From assembly GCA_944470555.2 (NCBI GenBank), contig OX104134.1:113082701-113146700 (forward strand): a DNA stretch of 64,000 bases. The letters run 5' to 3'. Positions 1 to 12,974 of the stretch are shown piece after piece (position 1 is the stretch's first letter; each line of letters opens with the position of its first letter). This DNA is from Heterobilharzia americana (taxonomy: Eukaryota > Platyhelminthes > Trematoda > Strigeidida > Schistosomatidae). A model generated the notes under the pieces. It saw nothing but the letters and a program-made list of their open reading frames with translations. It did no database searches and was not told the origin of the DNA. Position numbers and translations under genes: made by a program.

Positions 1-700
1 AGATATCCGACTATCTATCAGAAGGGGAGTATACTGTGCTGCAGCTCGTTCTGTCCTGCTTTACGGCTGTGAGACATTCCCGCTGAAAGTAGAAGACGTG
101 AAGCGATTACAGGTATCTAATAACAGGTGTCTTCTCAGTATTGCTCGCGTTTGGTGGGATTATTGTGTGAGCAATGTTAAGGTCAGGCAAAGGGTACTAG
201 GCAAGACAGACAAGTTGATTGATGAGGTTGGAAAGCTTAGTCGACTGAGTTGGCTAGAATATGCGTTGCGTGTGCCGATTCATCGCCTACCTCGATGTGC
301 CGTGCTAGGATTAGTATGGAAGAGGGTTCAGGGTGACCAGACCAAGACGTGGCACCAGTCAATGAAGTCTCTTACTGTTGGTCTGAGTCTTATGTGTGAG
401 ATGTAATCTGCACAGCTAGGGTCTCCGAGACGACAAGAATCAGTGGCCGAGGACACTTAGTGACATGGCTGAAAATTGGTCACAGTAGCTCAGATGTATT
501 CACATGTTGACGTTCACCAAAGCTTGAATATTCGCACCAACCATTTTCTTTAGATTGTTGATTGTCTCACATAATTTCGTCTACTTTGATATTAGTCATT
601 CTCCACTTACCTGTTCTTCGTAAACTAATGTGAAATGTGGCAACTTGAGCCAATGCACTTGTGTGTGAAGTTCTTCGTTGATTTTGTCACTCAGTCAGTT
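1..700 (+). mobile_element. 3' fragment of a non-LTR retrotransposon (family with TCAG tail)
   Basis: An open frame runs from base 2 to 406 and encodes the C-terminal end of a reverse-transcriptase polyprotein. It contains the hallmarks LLYGCET, a cysteine-containing NNRCLLSIARVWWD segment and the terminal TKTWHQSMKSL stretch seen in schistosome pol ORFs. The non-coding 3' part follows to about 700 and ends in a TCAG/AGTC-like repeat. The element is cut by the window edge on the left. The same 3' region recurs near 3.0-3.4, 32.5-33.1 and 44.7-45.3 kb. Clade assignment (CR1 or RTE) was not possible by eye. Confidence 0.8.
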
Positions 701-2074
701 TGTTCATACTGTTCATTGGTCCGTATATTTTTACCTTCCATCCGTTTGTAAGGAATCTGAGTTTACGTGAATTCTTGAAAATATTTCAGGTACCTTCATT
801 GCATCACTCCCCTCCTATATATACAACATATAATCCCAGGATAATTAAATTTTATCGCCATTATTTGAAATTATCCAGATCTAAGCAGTTCAATTTATCT
901 AATATGATTGGTTTTGAACTACTATTAGTATATAGTAGTATACTTAATAAAATCATAAGATGTAAAAGAATTTGATAAGTTAGCTCGATTGATATTAGTT
1001 AGTTTTGCTGTACGCTTTAACTGTCTATATAAAGCCTTCTTGACCCACCCTCAATATGACAGTAGTCCATAGGTTTGATATTTCAAGTGTCTATGATCAC
1101 TGTCATCATTAATTATTACAATTGCTACTTTTACTTTTATGAGTAATATTCTCAATTAACATTGAAAGTCGTGACCCAATGAAGGTTGCACTCTCTTCAC
1201 TCTTTCTTTGAAGATGCAACATTTTGAAAAATATTAATCTTAACATTTCTTTTCATCGCTCTTTTGATTTTGGCACTTTACCACACTGGATTGTATTGTG
1301 AATATCTGTTGACTTAACTGGGAGCGTGTTATATACTGTTTATAGCGAATCACCTGAATACTCTTATGTTCAGCTGATAGTACACGTTGGTTTTCAAATA
1401 TGGTGATGCACTCTCGGTTTATATACCTCTCTTACGTTACATGTACATCTACGTATCAGTAATCACCGTAAAGAAATTCATTGAACTTTGAAAAAAACTT
1501 TAGGAAGGTTTACTTTCCGTATCTATTGTTAGTTTTTACTGTATTATAACCAGATGATGACATTTAATTTACGCGAGGTCATTTATACTTGAATGTATCG
1601 TTTATCATTACAGGTAAACAGCTGTTTAACATTTCTTTCTCCCCTCCTCCTTCATCCATCATTTAGCACCATTGGGGAGTTAAATGTTTACTTTCGTGTT
1701 AGGATATCCTTTCGGTTATTTTCTAAGCAATAACAAGATAATTAGCAAATTATCCACTGTTTACTTTGATATACAAGAGGAGTTTTAAACGATTTCACCA
1801 AACCACTCGAATACATTATGAAATGCTCGAACTAAAATCTGGACATACTCATCCTAATATATTCATTATAGCCTAACCACATTACATGCCGTTGAGCTTC
1901 ACTTGAAATTACTTTGATATGATTGGATAATAGTTATTTGTAAGTGTATAAATGTGTTCATTTACATAAGATACTGGGCTTTTTCGAACAGGGTGAACGC
2001 ACTTCCTCTTTATTATCTCCCTAAAATGAAATTCATCTGAGAAGATAATTATGAGGCAATTTTTAGCATCAACA
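701..2074. other. no gene recognised
   Basis: AT-rich sequence without convincing coding signal. It could be intron or intergenic, since upstream KCC exons were not located. Confidence 0.5.
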
Positions 2075-2098
2075 ATATATATATATATATATATATAT
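2075..2098. repeat. (AT)12 microsatellite
   Basis: Perfect AT dinucleotide run. Confidence 0.95.
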
Positions 2099-3009
2099 CT
2101 TGTAACTTGATTTTTGGACATCTTTAAGGCTGAAAAGTATTCAAGAAACTTTCTCTATATAGGATACATTTTTTTGTTTCATGTAAAGACTACTGGTACA
2201 CGTAATTTTAATATTTTTTCCCATTTCGTGCGAATAAGTGTCAAAGAGTAAATTATAGTAATCATTTGTTTATTTGACAGTATTGATTGATTGAGGGGAA
2301 AGGAATTCAATTTGTGTAGTCTTCTGACTATCGACTAACTACCACATATTCAGCTGAGCAATGGAATGTGATTATTAACTGAATTTGTGTTTCACTTTGG
2401 TGTTTACCAGATGGTGTTTTTCTAAACCTGTCCAGTAAAGCGATAGAGCCTTACACAGAGAAGCATCCCTGCAAGTTACCATAGGCAGCACACGAATAGG
2501 AAGCGTAGGCAAATGAAACATATCAAAGTGAACGAAAAGCCTAATAAAAAAGAAAGTACTACATGTAACTGAAGGCTTGTAAAACATTTAGAACGTTTTC
2601 AGGTGGAAAATAGTAAATACATCTTCGCTACTGTGACTGATTTTGAACCGTATCATCGAAACTCTGCAGCCACTGACAACTGGTGATATTTCAAGGCTTG
2701 AAGCCAGACAGGCTACACTTCCCAACACTGCTTGGTGTGACTTGTTTTCAAAAACATCACACTTATCTGAGCGTTGTTTATGTTGTTAATTCACCCTAAG
2801 CATGTTTCATATTATTACACAGAAGTACGTTAAAAATTAAGTTTCTTTCGTAACTTATTTAGCGAGACATGCTATGCTTCCCATTTCATATTCTGTACGC
2901 AGTGTGAATGCGCAGTTTTCCATATGTCGACCTTTATTTGTGGATTAATATTATCTTTCTGCACTAAAATCTCATTGATATTTTTATGCCAAGCCTCTAC
3001 TTACTTCGA

Positions 3010-3420
3010 CGTGCGATAATAGCTAGGGGAAGTTGGATTAAGTTGAAAGAAGCTCCAGAGTGACCAGACCAGTCAATGAAGTCTCTTATTGTTGTTCTGA
3101 ACCGTGTGTCGGAGATGTAGATTGCTTAGTTGCGGTCCCTGAGACCATAGGAATCAAAGATTGAGGACTGACTGCTGGTGATGTCTGAAAATCGGTCACA
3201 GAGGCTCAGGTTTATTCACTTGATGTCATTTTCTAAAGCTTGAATATTTTCACTAACCTTTATCTTCGAATTGTTTATTCTTTCATACAACTTTATCAAT
3301 TTTATGTCAGTCATTCTCTATTTACCTGTGTTTTGTACACTACTGTGAAGTGTAGGGACTTGAACCGATACACTTGCATGTGAAGTTCCTCATTGGTTTT
3401 GTCAGTCATCCAGTTATAAA
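3010..3420 (+). mobile_element. 3' UTR fragment of the TCAG-tailed non-LTR family
   Basis: Closely follows the order of bases 330-700: the GACCAGACC..CAATGAAGTCTC coding remnant, then a long pyrimidine-rich tail, the GTGAAGTGTAGGGACTTGAACC block and a TTTTGTCAGTCA end. No open frame remains, so this is a 5'-truncated dead copy. Confidence 0.75.
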
Positions 3421-4075
3421 TACGCTCAGTTGGCAACAAATTTCGGGAGTTGTATATGGGCATTGGAATATAGTGCTGATCATATTATGCTTGACACGTT
3501 AAAGTATTTACTTATTCTTTACGCAATCAGTATCAGTCTTGGGATAAGTAGCTTTGAATCAGATTTTGCTATTTACTTAGTTTGAAACTAGATATTCTGT
3601 CACATAAGTCCTAGAAAGCCTGTCATATTTTAACAGATCTTAATAGTTCTCAGCATTGCATTGTCAAGGTTCCGGTTATCTCTGCTCTTCCTACGAACCG
3701 ATGAACATAAACACTTCTTGTATCCTGTTTACATAGTGACCTCACGTGTATTATGCGACTGGCTTACAAGAACTGCGAAAGCGTGTTGAATAAATTTCAA
3801 CAGAATACGTCTGTAGTTATGTTTGTTGTTTAAGGCATGTGATTGTCGAAATTGGAGCACAAACATCAGGCGAGCCTTACACTTTTTATTGCTTACTTAT
3901 CCCATGGCGCTGTTGAGTTATCATTTTGGAATTAGTATTCAGAGTAAGTGTTCCACTGTATAACACTGTACGAGACATCTAGAAAACGCAAGAATGTATC
4001 CAGGTATTTGATGAATGATTTGTTTGAAGTACCACTCGAATACCTTTAAACCATAGAAAATGTAATAATTGTGGA

Positions 4076-4172
4076 TATTGGCTAACAGCGGAATCCGGGA
4101 CGGTCGTTTCTTTTCTATTTGAAACTTGTCAGCTGGATCTACCTGCCTCCCATAAAAACGTACAGAATGTAT
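4076..4172 (-). repeat. Sm-alpha-like SINE fragment with degenerate hammerhead
   Basis: Read on the minus strand, the segment has the order GGCAGGTAGATCCAG, CTGACAAG, a stem II-like TTTCAAATAGAAAA, GAAA, then CCGGATTCC. This is the layout of the schistosome hammerhead. The core has A where the catalytic G8 should be (CTGACAAG instead of CTGANGAG), so self-cleavage is not expected. Confidence 0.7.
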
Positions 4173-4175
4173 TCA

Positions 4176-5940
4176 TAGTTATATAGCAGAGTGGATGACG
4201 AACTCAAACGCCTTATATTACTTCAGTAATGCTCATTAGAAACTAGGGAAAAATGTGTCCGATTTGAGCTACGCATATTTTTAAAAGGTAACAATTTTAA
4301 GTGGAGTTGACTCTTAAGATTTCGATTAAGTTTTCGGTATTTTGGTGACTGAAGTATTAACAGTGTGTTCACGTATTTCTGTATTCACATGTGACCGTAG
4401 AGAAAATTAAGAGTCCCATCATAACTCTATTGCTGTATCAGTGAATTCGTATCTTCTATTTCACATGAAATCGGCTAGTTTTTTCTGTGTTATGACTATG
4501 GAAACTTGAAATTAAAAGTATCAATTTACAAAGAAGCGTAGATTCTGATTGAAGATTTAATTTATCAACGCTTTGTAGTAAACTTGATAACAAGAGATAG
4601 TTGAAACAGAACGGATTGGTTTTGACCACAAATTCTTTAAGTATGGATAATGTATGAAAAACTAACTATTCCAATTTTGCTTGATCATCTAGTGCTCCAA
4701 GTTATTTTTATTTTCTCAAATTTAGTGTACATCACGACTAATTTTTAACGTTGAATGAAGAGTTTTGATTGAATGCACTTGAACTAAGTATTTCACTAGT
4801 AGACACATTGACCCTTACATTTAAAAAATGTTGTCGACTTATTAAGTTAATGTCATATTAATCTTCATTTTTTATTGATGCTTTTTACTATCCACTCGTT
4901 ATATTTATATAACCTAAAAGTTGGGATAATTCTCTTATAACCAGTATATCATCAAATTGGAGTTTTTTTTTTGTAAAACAAGTCAAGGAGAATATGGTGA
5001 AATTGATTATACTGATGAGGTCATCTGTAAAATCAACTAGAATTATTGGCTTTAATGAATTTATATTAAGTATACCCATATGAAATAATTTTTGTGACCT
5101 TTGGTTATTATATTTTGTTGCAAAAAACAATATTTTCAGCTTTGAAAGTATTTTATCTACGATTTTGTTTGGTCATGCTGATAGCTGATGAAAAACAAGT
5201 TTTTTGAATTCATTATCACAAATACGCATTTTTTTCATATTTCTGAAACTGGGAATAATCAGTCAAGTAAAATCCTTGATCAGTGCAGTGGATAAGGTAT
5301 ACTTTTAGTGCATATAATGGTCTCAATAGTCATACTAACCGGAAATTATTATGATCAGTTCCACAATTTTATCGTAATACAAGATAAAATACATTTCTAG
5401 TCACTATAACCAGCCCTGAAGATAGTCTGTATGACCACTGGCATGTTTCACTTGATTGAACTTGCGTATTTGCATAATCTTGAAATTTCACTTCACCAAG
5501 CGGTGTTTCTCTGTCATGATGACCTACATTTCAACTGTACCTTTTACATTGAAGTGTTCGTACCTGTAAACTGGAAATGTCGAACATTTTTCATTTGGGA
5601 AGTGTCATATCCTTGTAGTGATAACTTGATAATAACCTAAGTTATGTATATGTGCTTCCTCTCGAATCTTCGGTGCAACATTATTGGTCGTAAAGGCCTT
5701 CAGAGATTTACAGCTTTTTATGGAAATCTTGATGATCGTATTCCACACTGTAACAAGAAGTTATTACAGAAACTGCCGCAGCTTTGTACTTAACAAGGAG
5801 TAAGTGTGATAATCTGCGTGCAAAGGCCCTAATGATTATTCACTTAGATATTTCAGAAATACATGGATCGTTTGATTTCTGTTAGATCTTCTACCATATA
5901 CTACAGTGAATACTGTTGAATTTTTATAAATATATTTGTT
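4176..5940. other. no gene recognised
   Basis: AT-rich. Short open frames here (for example 4888-5130 minus and 5431-5640 plus) show no recognisable domain or codon pattern. Confidence 0.45.
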
Positions 5941-5949
5941 TGCATGCCT

Positions 5950-6190
5950 CTTCTTTAGTTGGCAGTACAATGAGTGCTCGTAGAGATGTGCCTAATTGAC
6001 GAAAGCATCTAAATTTCAAACAATAGATCTTGGATTCGAATCTCGCTCCACCTACTGCATCCTGAGTGACCGGTTAATATTATAAGTCTTCGTATAGGGA
6101 CTGTGGCTCATATCCTAGTACAAAAATCACCACAGTAGCAGTAGATTCGTTGTCATGCCTGTGATACTGAATACTTATCACTCCTAGTAA
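5950..6190 (+). repeat. SINE-like repeat with tRNA B-box-like motif
   Basis: Contains GGATTCGAATCTCG near 6033, which fits a pol III B box, in a locally less AT-rich block. No full-length partner in the window was confirmed. Confidence 0.35.
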
Positions 6191-6204
6191 AAATAATTTT
6201 ATTT

Positions 6205-6490
6205 AGAGTGCATTCTCATTTCAGACCAATATGTGACAAAGAAAAGCCTAGGAGAGACCGAGTGGCATTCGAAATCTCCCCCGTTAAGGTCGTGAGTACA
6301 CACATCTCAGGGGTCCTAGAAATCGAAATGCACCGATCAGCCTTGTGCACATTTGTGCAGCAGGCAATGAGACACACCTATTGCATATGGGCTAATGATA
6401 CCACCTGACTGTAGGTGAGGCGGGATTCGAACCAGGGAACTATTGGTCAAAAGTTGTCTCCCGAAACCAATGAGCCTCAGCTACACTTCT
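6205..6490 (-). repeat. tRNA-derived SINE-like repeat, family 2
   Basis: On the minus strand the head reads as an A-box-like TGAGGCTCATTGGT followed by a B-box GGTTCGAATCC, so it is tRNA-like. The body (CACACCTATTGCATATGGGCTAATGATACC and neighbours) recurs at about 29.1-29.4 and 31.3-31.5 kb. The 66-codon open frame inside is incidental. Confidence 0.65.
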
Positions 6491-7599
6491 CTAATTGATG
6501 TTGACGCGTGATTGAAACTACCTTGAAATTAATCAATCACCACAAACACCTATCTTACTATAATGAATTGCTTTTCAGATCATATCACTTTTCCGTACAT
6601 TATACATAGTTTGATAAACATCCTTCCATGTTTGTTCCTCTGTTTTCTTTCAATTTCACTGTGCTTCTATGCAACATGGATAGTTTCATGCTACAATTAG
6701 CAATGCGAAAGTATGTATGATTTGATAAAAAGACAGTCGTTTCTCTCATAGTAAAACTGATTTCGCTCACCTGATAAATAAAGCATAAATATATACTCAT
6801 TCAGGTAATTTCTTATCAAAAGTGATCACTGATTATGCTAGACAGTTTTTTTGCTGATAACTAGGTACATGCTGTGTATTTTCTTTTGCGTTAATAAGAA
6901 CGAATATTTTACGCAAAAGCGCGCGTTCAGGATATCCATAACTGTAATAAACTTCAGATGTTCACTAATTTGATGTAGTAGATTCCTGTTGATTTATTCA
7001 AACACTTTCACATACTCAATTATGGGTCTAAACCTTTGCTCAACCTTCAACAATTTGGTCATTTGATAAATATTTTTAATTTCTGGATAAAATTATTGAT
7101 GTTCCGAGTCTAGTAAAGAGGTTATTTATCTAATTACTACGGCTGAATTATTTCGTATATATTCCTGGTTTTTCTAAGGTTTTATATTTTGTTTGTGTAC
7201 CCATACTCTGTTTATTCTTAGCACCATTCAGCCACATTCTTACTTTCATTCATTTTCAAAGAGAACCATCAAAAGTTGGCTAGAAAAAAGCCAATCTATA
7301 GTTTCTATTTAACGATTGATTTGTGATCATAAGCTTTTACTATGTTTCAATTTGAAGGGAATCTTCATTATTCGTATGTGTCATACCTTTGATTGGACAT
7401 ATAAGCTGAATTACACCAGGTGTTCATAGTACTATGTATCATACATGTGATGGAGTTTAGAGCTTCACAGTTCGCAATGTTAACTATACCACCGGCTCTG
7501 GAAACCATATCTTAAAGCTATTGTCAATCTTGTTTTATTACTTACTGTATTGTTACCCCTCTCCGTAGATGTATTGACTTTATTTGCTAATACACTTTG

Positions 7600-7603
<4 letters not shown>
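6491..7603. other. no gene recognised
   Basis: AT-rich spacer with no coding or repeat signal that could be supported by eye. Confidence 0.45.

Positions 7604-7673
<70 letters not shown>
7604..7673. repeat. (AT)n microsatellite, about 70 bp
   Basis: Long uninterrupted AT dinucleotide tract. Confidence 0.95.
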
Positions 7674-7677
<4 letters not shown>

Positions 7678-9109
7678 CCTTTGAGGTAATGATTTTGATA
7701 GAGGCTTCATCATCATCTGCGTATGTATGCTGAAACCACTTCAGTTAAATGTCATCGCTGAACTAGGTTTTTAGAAAACATAAATTTTTCAATGAATAAT
7801 TACATTAATATCGATCTCCTTCATATCTGACATCCACATCAATGTGCTGCTTGTAACATTTGTTCACAATTGCTTCGTACACGCATACATATAGGGACGA
7901 GGTTTACTCTTCTTTATGAATTGCTTCCTTATTTTCGTCTTTTTGTTTGTTTTTATAGATAAAAAAAAATATTTTGAAAAGCGAAATTATTGACAGTCGA
8001 TTTGTAAGATATCCACTTCATCATGTGTGTATTCAGTTCTAAACAGCATTATTCATACCCTTAGATGTATGGGGAATTTTCTTATTGATAAAGAGTATGT
8101 GGATGAAAACAGTTTAATGTCGCCGCAGAAAATTTTTAACTTTTCAGGAATAGAAAGTCTGTTGTAGTGAAACAGCAACTGAATAAATTGATGTTTGTAC
8201 GTTACGATAGGTATAAGACGCTCCAAAATACGCCTAATCCTGTAATGTCGATAACTGTCTGTAAGGCACAATACAATAATGCTGATCTATTTACGGAAAC
8301 AAATCATTCTATGTGCAGTTTCAAAGCAGAAGGGAGGTGGATAGGGTTATTCTAACCCAAAAGTCCAGATCAAGATCACAAAAGTACTATCAGTAAAAAT
8401 GTTTACATACTAAGACTTGTCTTACCTTTTGGACAAACCTTTTGGCTTTTTCTCCTCTTTGATTGGTTATTCAGACACAACGTGAGAACAAAGATACTAA
8501 TGTATGCTGCCCACTCATGTAAAAGACCAGATAGACTTGAAACACTTTTATACGTTTGACTTGCATCCTGACATAAAAGATTTTCAAAATTATTCCTTCA
8601 TTGTCTCGTTCTTCAATTGTGCTCTGATAATATTCGTACGGGAATTCAGAGGGTTAAAATCACTGGTTGGTTTTTTGCAGTCTTCATTAAGAAGTCAGTT
8701 TTAAAAAGGTTTCATATATGACATGAAAAAGCATACACTACAGTTCAGTATTGGAGCGTAACGAGGAACATACCTTGAGGTGAATGGATAGTAGATATCT
8801 GTTTGATCAGAAAAGAGAACAAAAGTATTTCTGTTGCACACTTGAATGTTACGATATTATTTGCAATTGACAAGCGCCTTTTTATCACGAACTATACCAT
8901 TTACTTTCAATAGGTACTGAAACCTCTTCTTGTAGATGTACAAAACATGGAATAGTACAATCCAGATAAAATATCATGAGTTAATTTTGGTTTGGTTGGC
9001 TTTCGCGATAATTAAATACGTTTTTTATTACTTGTTTATGGAACCAAAACCGAATTTTGTACCTCTTATAAGTGTTGCGTTAGGTAATAATGTAACAGAT
9101 TAGTTACTG
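7674..9109. other. no gene recognised
   Basis: AT-rich sequence with only short open frames lacking recognisable motifs. Confidence 0.45.
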
Positions 9110-9540
9110 GATGTTAACGAATTTACCTACCAAATCTTAAGGGATCAGCAGTGATTGGAGCCTACCGGTGTGTCCGCAGCGTGAACACCAGGATAAGTGA
9201 CTTTACATTGCAGAGGTATGTTTTTTCAGTATTAGATATTAAGAATCAGTCGTCAGCAATCCATGGACCAAGATCTGGTGTTTGTTAGAAGTTGTCAACA
9301 TGGAGTTTCTGCAACGACTGCTGGTCCATGTACATTGTCTAGTCCTACAAGGGGTTAGTAGTAGTTCCAACAGATTGTGACAAACTGTTTGAATTGAATG
9401 CTGAGTGGTGCAGGTTCGAATCACTAAGCAGCCATCAGTTTTCTCGTATTCTCAGATAAACCTTGCCGATGAATGTCAACGAGTACGAAACCTAGGTTTA
9501 GAACCTTGAGTCGACCAACTAGACAACTGTGTGTAGAGCT
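9110..9540 (+). repeat. SINE-like repeat, family 3 (tentative)
   Basis: Contains GGTTCGAATCAC near 9413, a B-box-like motif, followed by GCAGCCATCAGTTTTCTCG. A related arrangement around a GGTTCGAATC motif occurs near 54.4 kb. The block is richer in GC than its flanks. Boundaries are approximate. Confidence 0.4.
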
Positions 9541-10397
9541 GTAACCATAACGTGACTGTTAGTATCCCTGATTTTGTATAGGTTTTATCTGCTTATAAGT
9601 ATGCTAAAATAGTAGTTCTGTGAGTATTTTCTTACGGAATTTAACTTTATGACATGCTAAATGGGTGGCTGAAATGATATTCTGATAAGCATCGAATAAA
9701 AAAATATTGCCAAGCTTATTTTATTCTGCCTTTATAAAAACATAAGAAACTGAAAAACGTTACTCGGTTTAAGTTTCATTGTGTGCAGTAGAATTTGAAT
9801 ATCTGAATTATCACCAGTTGTTATTCACAGATTGCAAGTTCCAGCTGTCGTCAAGACACTGATGAACTCAAGATTATTAAGTGTTTGTTAACAATCGTTT
9901 CTTGGAATGTGATTTTGTATCATTTATCCAACTGGGCCAGCCATTATCCATCATTAATAAAAAAACTGCACCTAGCTAGTTTGGAATTCGGTCTTTAAAT
10001 AAATTTCACTGACTTCAAAACAAAACAACTGTAGATGATATCTGTCAAGTTACGTTACAACTAATACCCTACCTTTTAATATGATGTTTTCACTAATTAG
10101 GCTGTGACAGCTAACTGTTAAAATGTACCTTTTACATTTTGGGCGGAATTATAGAATTAATTTCAGTCTTCGCAATTGCTATTGCAGCACTTACAATTTG
10201 ATTATTACGAAGTTGTTCGTTATATGGGAAAGAGTTATCACTGTTGTGATGCAACTTACCTCTAATAATCATCTGCAGATGTATACAACTGCTTGTGCGT
10301 ATGACTACCAGTGGATTATTTTTTAAATTATATCCTCCCTTTAATTTACTACAATATCTAATTGAATTCCTTCACTACATTTTCCTTTACTATGTAG

Positions 10398-10583
10398 ACT
10401 ATGCTCACTGCCTTGAGTATGTCAGCGATTGCAACAAATGGTAAAGTTCCGGCTGGTGGATCCTATTTTATGATATCACGCTCCATTGGACCTGAGTTTG
10501 GTGGGGCCGTTGGCATACTTTTCTATCTGGGTACTACGATTGCTTCTGCCATGTACTTGGTGGGAGCAGTGGAGGTATTTCTG
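10398..10583 (+). CDS. KCC: K-Cl cotransporter (SLC12/KCC), exon encoding TM2 end and TM3
   Basis: Electroneutral K+-Cl- symport at the plasma membrane, used for volume and chloride control. The exon is 62 codons, phase 0 at both ends. It starts after a TATGTAG acceptor and ends before GTAAGTA. It encodes [15 protein letters not shown], then the family signature [18 protein letters not shown] and a TM3 segment with [19 protein letters not shown]. The TM3 tyrosine in MYLVG sits where KCC structures place a K+-coordinating Tyr. KCC is favoured over NKCC because later exons carry NRSGDL and a long cysteine-containing loop. The preceding exon (TM1, with the G-V-Y-L-P-C region) was not found in bases 1-10397. 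Confidence 0.93.
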
Positions 10584-12483
10584 GTAAGTATTTTATTCTG
10601 TATTATTTCGTCAGACACCTTGCAATATCTGAGTTTCTAAAATTATATGTTGGAAATAATGAGACATTCCTACTATTAATCGATTGTCTGTTGACACCAT
10701 GAGGTACTCGTTACACTGAATTGTACCGATAACTGATCAGGAGTGGCGTAGTCATATGAAATGCATTTCTCACTAAGTTGAACAACCATGAGAATTGTTA
10801 TAGCAAACCTATACTCTGGTTCATTTACGTTGACAAATTAACGTATCCGATACAGAGTAATCTTAAGTTATCCATTATAATTTACAACAATAACAGTTTT
10901 TAAAAAAATCAATTGAAGCCCAAGTATCACCAATAATTAGATTTCTTCAGTAGCATATTTTAGATTCGTTCACGTTTGTAGATAGTTTTCTTGTTAAGTG
11001 TTCGGTTAACCAGACTGCCACAAAGTGATAGAAACTGTCTCTCTAATCGATGTTGACAATGGAATTTGGCTTACAAGCTTCATATAATTATTTATTTATA
11101 ATTTATTAACTTATTAAATAGAAATTCTTTCATTTTAGTCAATATTTGTGATACAAAAGAAACTGCTAGTCTGACAACTATTCAAGCACTATCGTATCAT
11201 CCTTTAACCAATGGGATTTCTGTACAGAGGCATTAGTATGATTTGTTACTTTCTTGTACTTGATTCAACAGACAAAATTGACTTGTCCTTTTTTTATACT
11301 GACTCGGTATGTAAATGCTTACTAGATGATGCTGTGCTAATTTGCAGCATATTTGGATTACCTACATTCTGTGAAGTAGAAGGGTACCTTTAACTAGCAA
11401 GTTCTGAATGTAGTGAGATATGAGTTGACTTTATTGTTACCACTCTCAAAGAGCATGAATGTAAAACTAGTGTCAACCTTTAAGCATCTTCACAGTGAGT
11501 TCATGTGCCAGAGATGTTATTTTGGCAATGCCAATATTGGAGAGTGACATCATTGCTTCACAGTCCAAGATACTAAATCTTATCAGCACATCAAGATTAA
11601 AGGGTGACAAAGAAATGTTAATAATCTGACCGAAAGTCGTAAAAATTTGTAAAACAAAAAGACAGCAAGATATGATATAAAGGTTAAGATGAAGATTTCC
11701 TTGATCGGAATTCACTCCCACCACTGCGATTGATTCTGATTTACATTACTCAAGTTCTTCAAGCATAGGTTTCGGCTTTGAAGCATACTCCTGGATACAC
11801 ATTTCAGGTCAACAGTCATAGAACTCTTGTTCCAGCCACCTCAGTTGATTTAGGTATACAACCTTACTAACTGACTTACCTCCCAATACCTGTGACACTA
11901 CTCTTTAAGCATGCATTACAACTTGTTGGTCACAAAGTACGCGTCCAGTGCTACGTAGGTAACTATGATCGACCACCTGGTGCCATCAGAACTCTGTCAT
12001 TTAATGCTTAGTAACCAAAATAGTGGAAATATTAAATATTTGTATACTAATCACTTTGTGTACAACTCTAGAACCTGCATCCATTAGACGGTAATTGCTT
12101 GTAACATCCGTTTAGTAGTTTTATTTTGACGTTATTCTATAGGTATTACTTCTTGCTTATGCGTACTTTTTATCACCATTATAATAAACAGTAAGAATGG
12201 GATAATATTTACCTACACTCATGTGAACTCATCTGTAAAATACACCTGTCTTTCTTGGTTTGCGGAGTCCTACCATATTCTTTGATTGTTCTTCATATTT
12301 ATGGTTGGTACATATAAACCGAACTATGTTTGAAATAATAATTATTAGCTGTATATTGGTGATAGGAACTGATGTGTCTTATATGTGTGACGCGAACAAA
12401 AATAGACACTCAACTATTGACCGTAGTACTTTTAAACTTTAGTGATTCTGTTAATTTTCGAACTGTATTTATCTGTCCCTTAG
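10584..12483 (+). other. KCC intron
   Basis: GT...AG bounded (GTAAGTA to CCCTTAG). It contains no recognisable exon. A slightly less AT-rich block at about 11460-11990 has a minus-strand open frame (11473-11724) of unknown origin. Confidence 0.8.
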
Positions 12484-12713
12484 AAATACATATGTCCTCA
12501 GGCATCAATATTCGGCGATATCACATCAGATGCCGCTCTCTTTAACAATACACGCATTTATGGCACAATACTTTTATTCATTGTTATGTGCTGCGTATTT
12601 ATGGGCATCCGTTTTGTAAGCCGGTTTGCTGCTGTCAGTTTGGTTGCTGTGTTGATTTCAATTCTGTGCGTGTATTTGGGTGTATTCACGGTTAGCTCGT
12701 CTCGAAGTCCCTA
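12484..12713 (+). CDS. KCC: K-Cl cotransporter, exon encoding TM4-TM5
   Basis: Exon of 230 nt, entering in phase 0 and leaving with two extra bases. The acceptor is CCCTTAG and the donor GTAAGT. It starts KYICPQASIFGD, corresponding to the Y-L/C-P..A-I-F region after TM3. It continues with NNTRIYGT (a possible N-glycosylation site) and two hydrophobic segments: TILLFIVMCCVFMGI, and SLVAVLISILCVYLGVF after FVSRFAA. It ends SSRSP plus TA. Joining to the next exon gives a Tyr codon and keeps the frame, supporting both splice sites. Confidence 0.9.
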
Positions 12714-12974
12714 GTAAGTTTGATTTTTACGGTTTTTCCCAGTGGACGTTGCGAAAATGTTTTAAAGCTGACAGTTATTGTTTTGTGTTTATATTCATTC
12801 TACCTTGATCTGACATGAAACATTGCGATTTACACTTGTGCATTTAGAATTTCATAAAACATGCTCCTGATGCTTCCATTATGGCCTTTTCATTTCACTT
12901 AACTTTGACAATCAGCTGTATTCATTTAAAAATTTGAACACTGTAAACGGACAGGGTGTGACAGACCTACGATC

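Noticed and set aside
6025..6060. B-box-like motifs as true tRNA genes
   Set aside because: No cloverleaf could be drawn with matching acceptor arms; they fit SINE heads instead.
6208..6408. 66-codon ORF
   Set aside because: Lies wholly within a SINE-like repeat whose other copies do not keep the frame.
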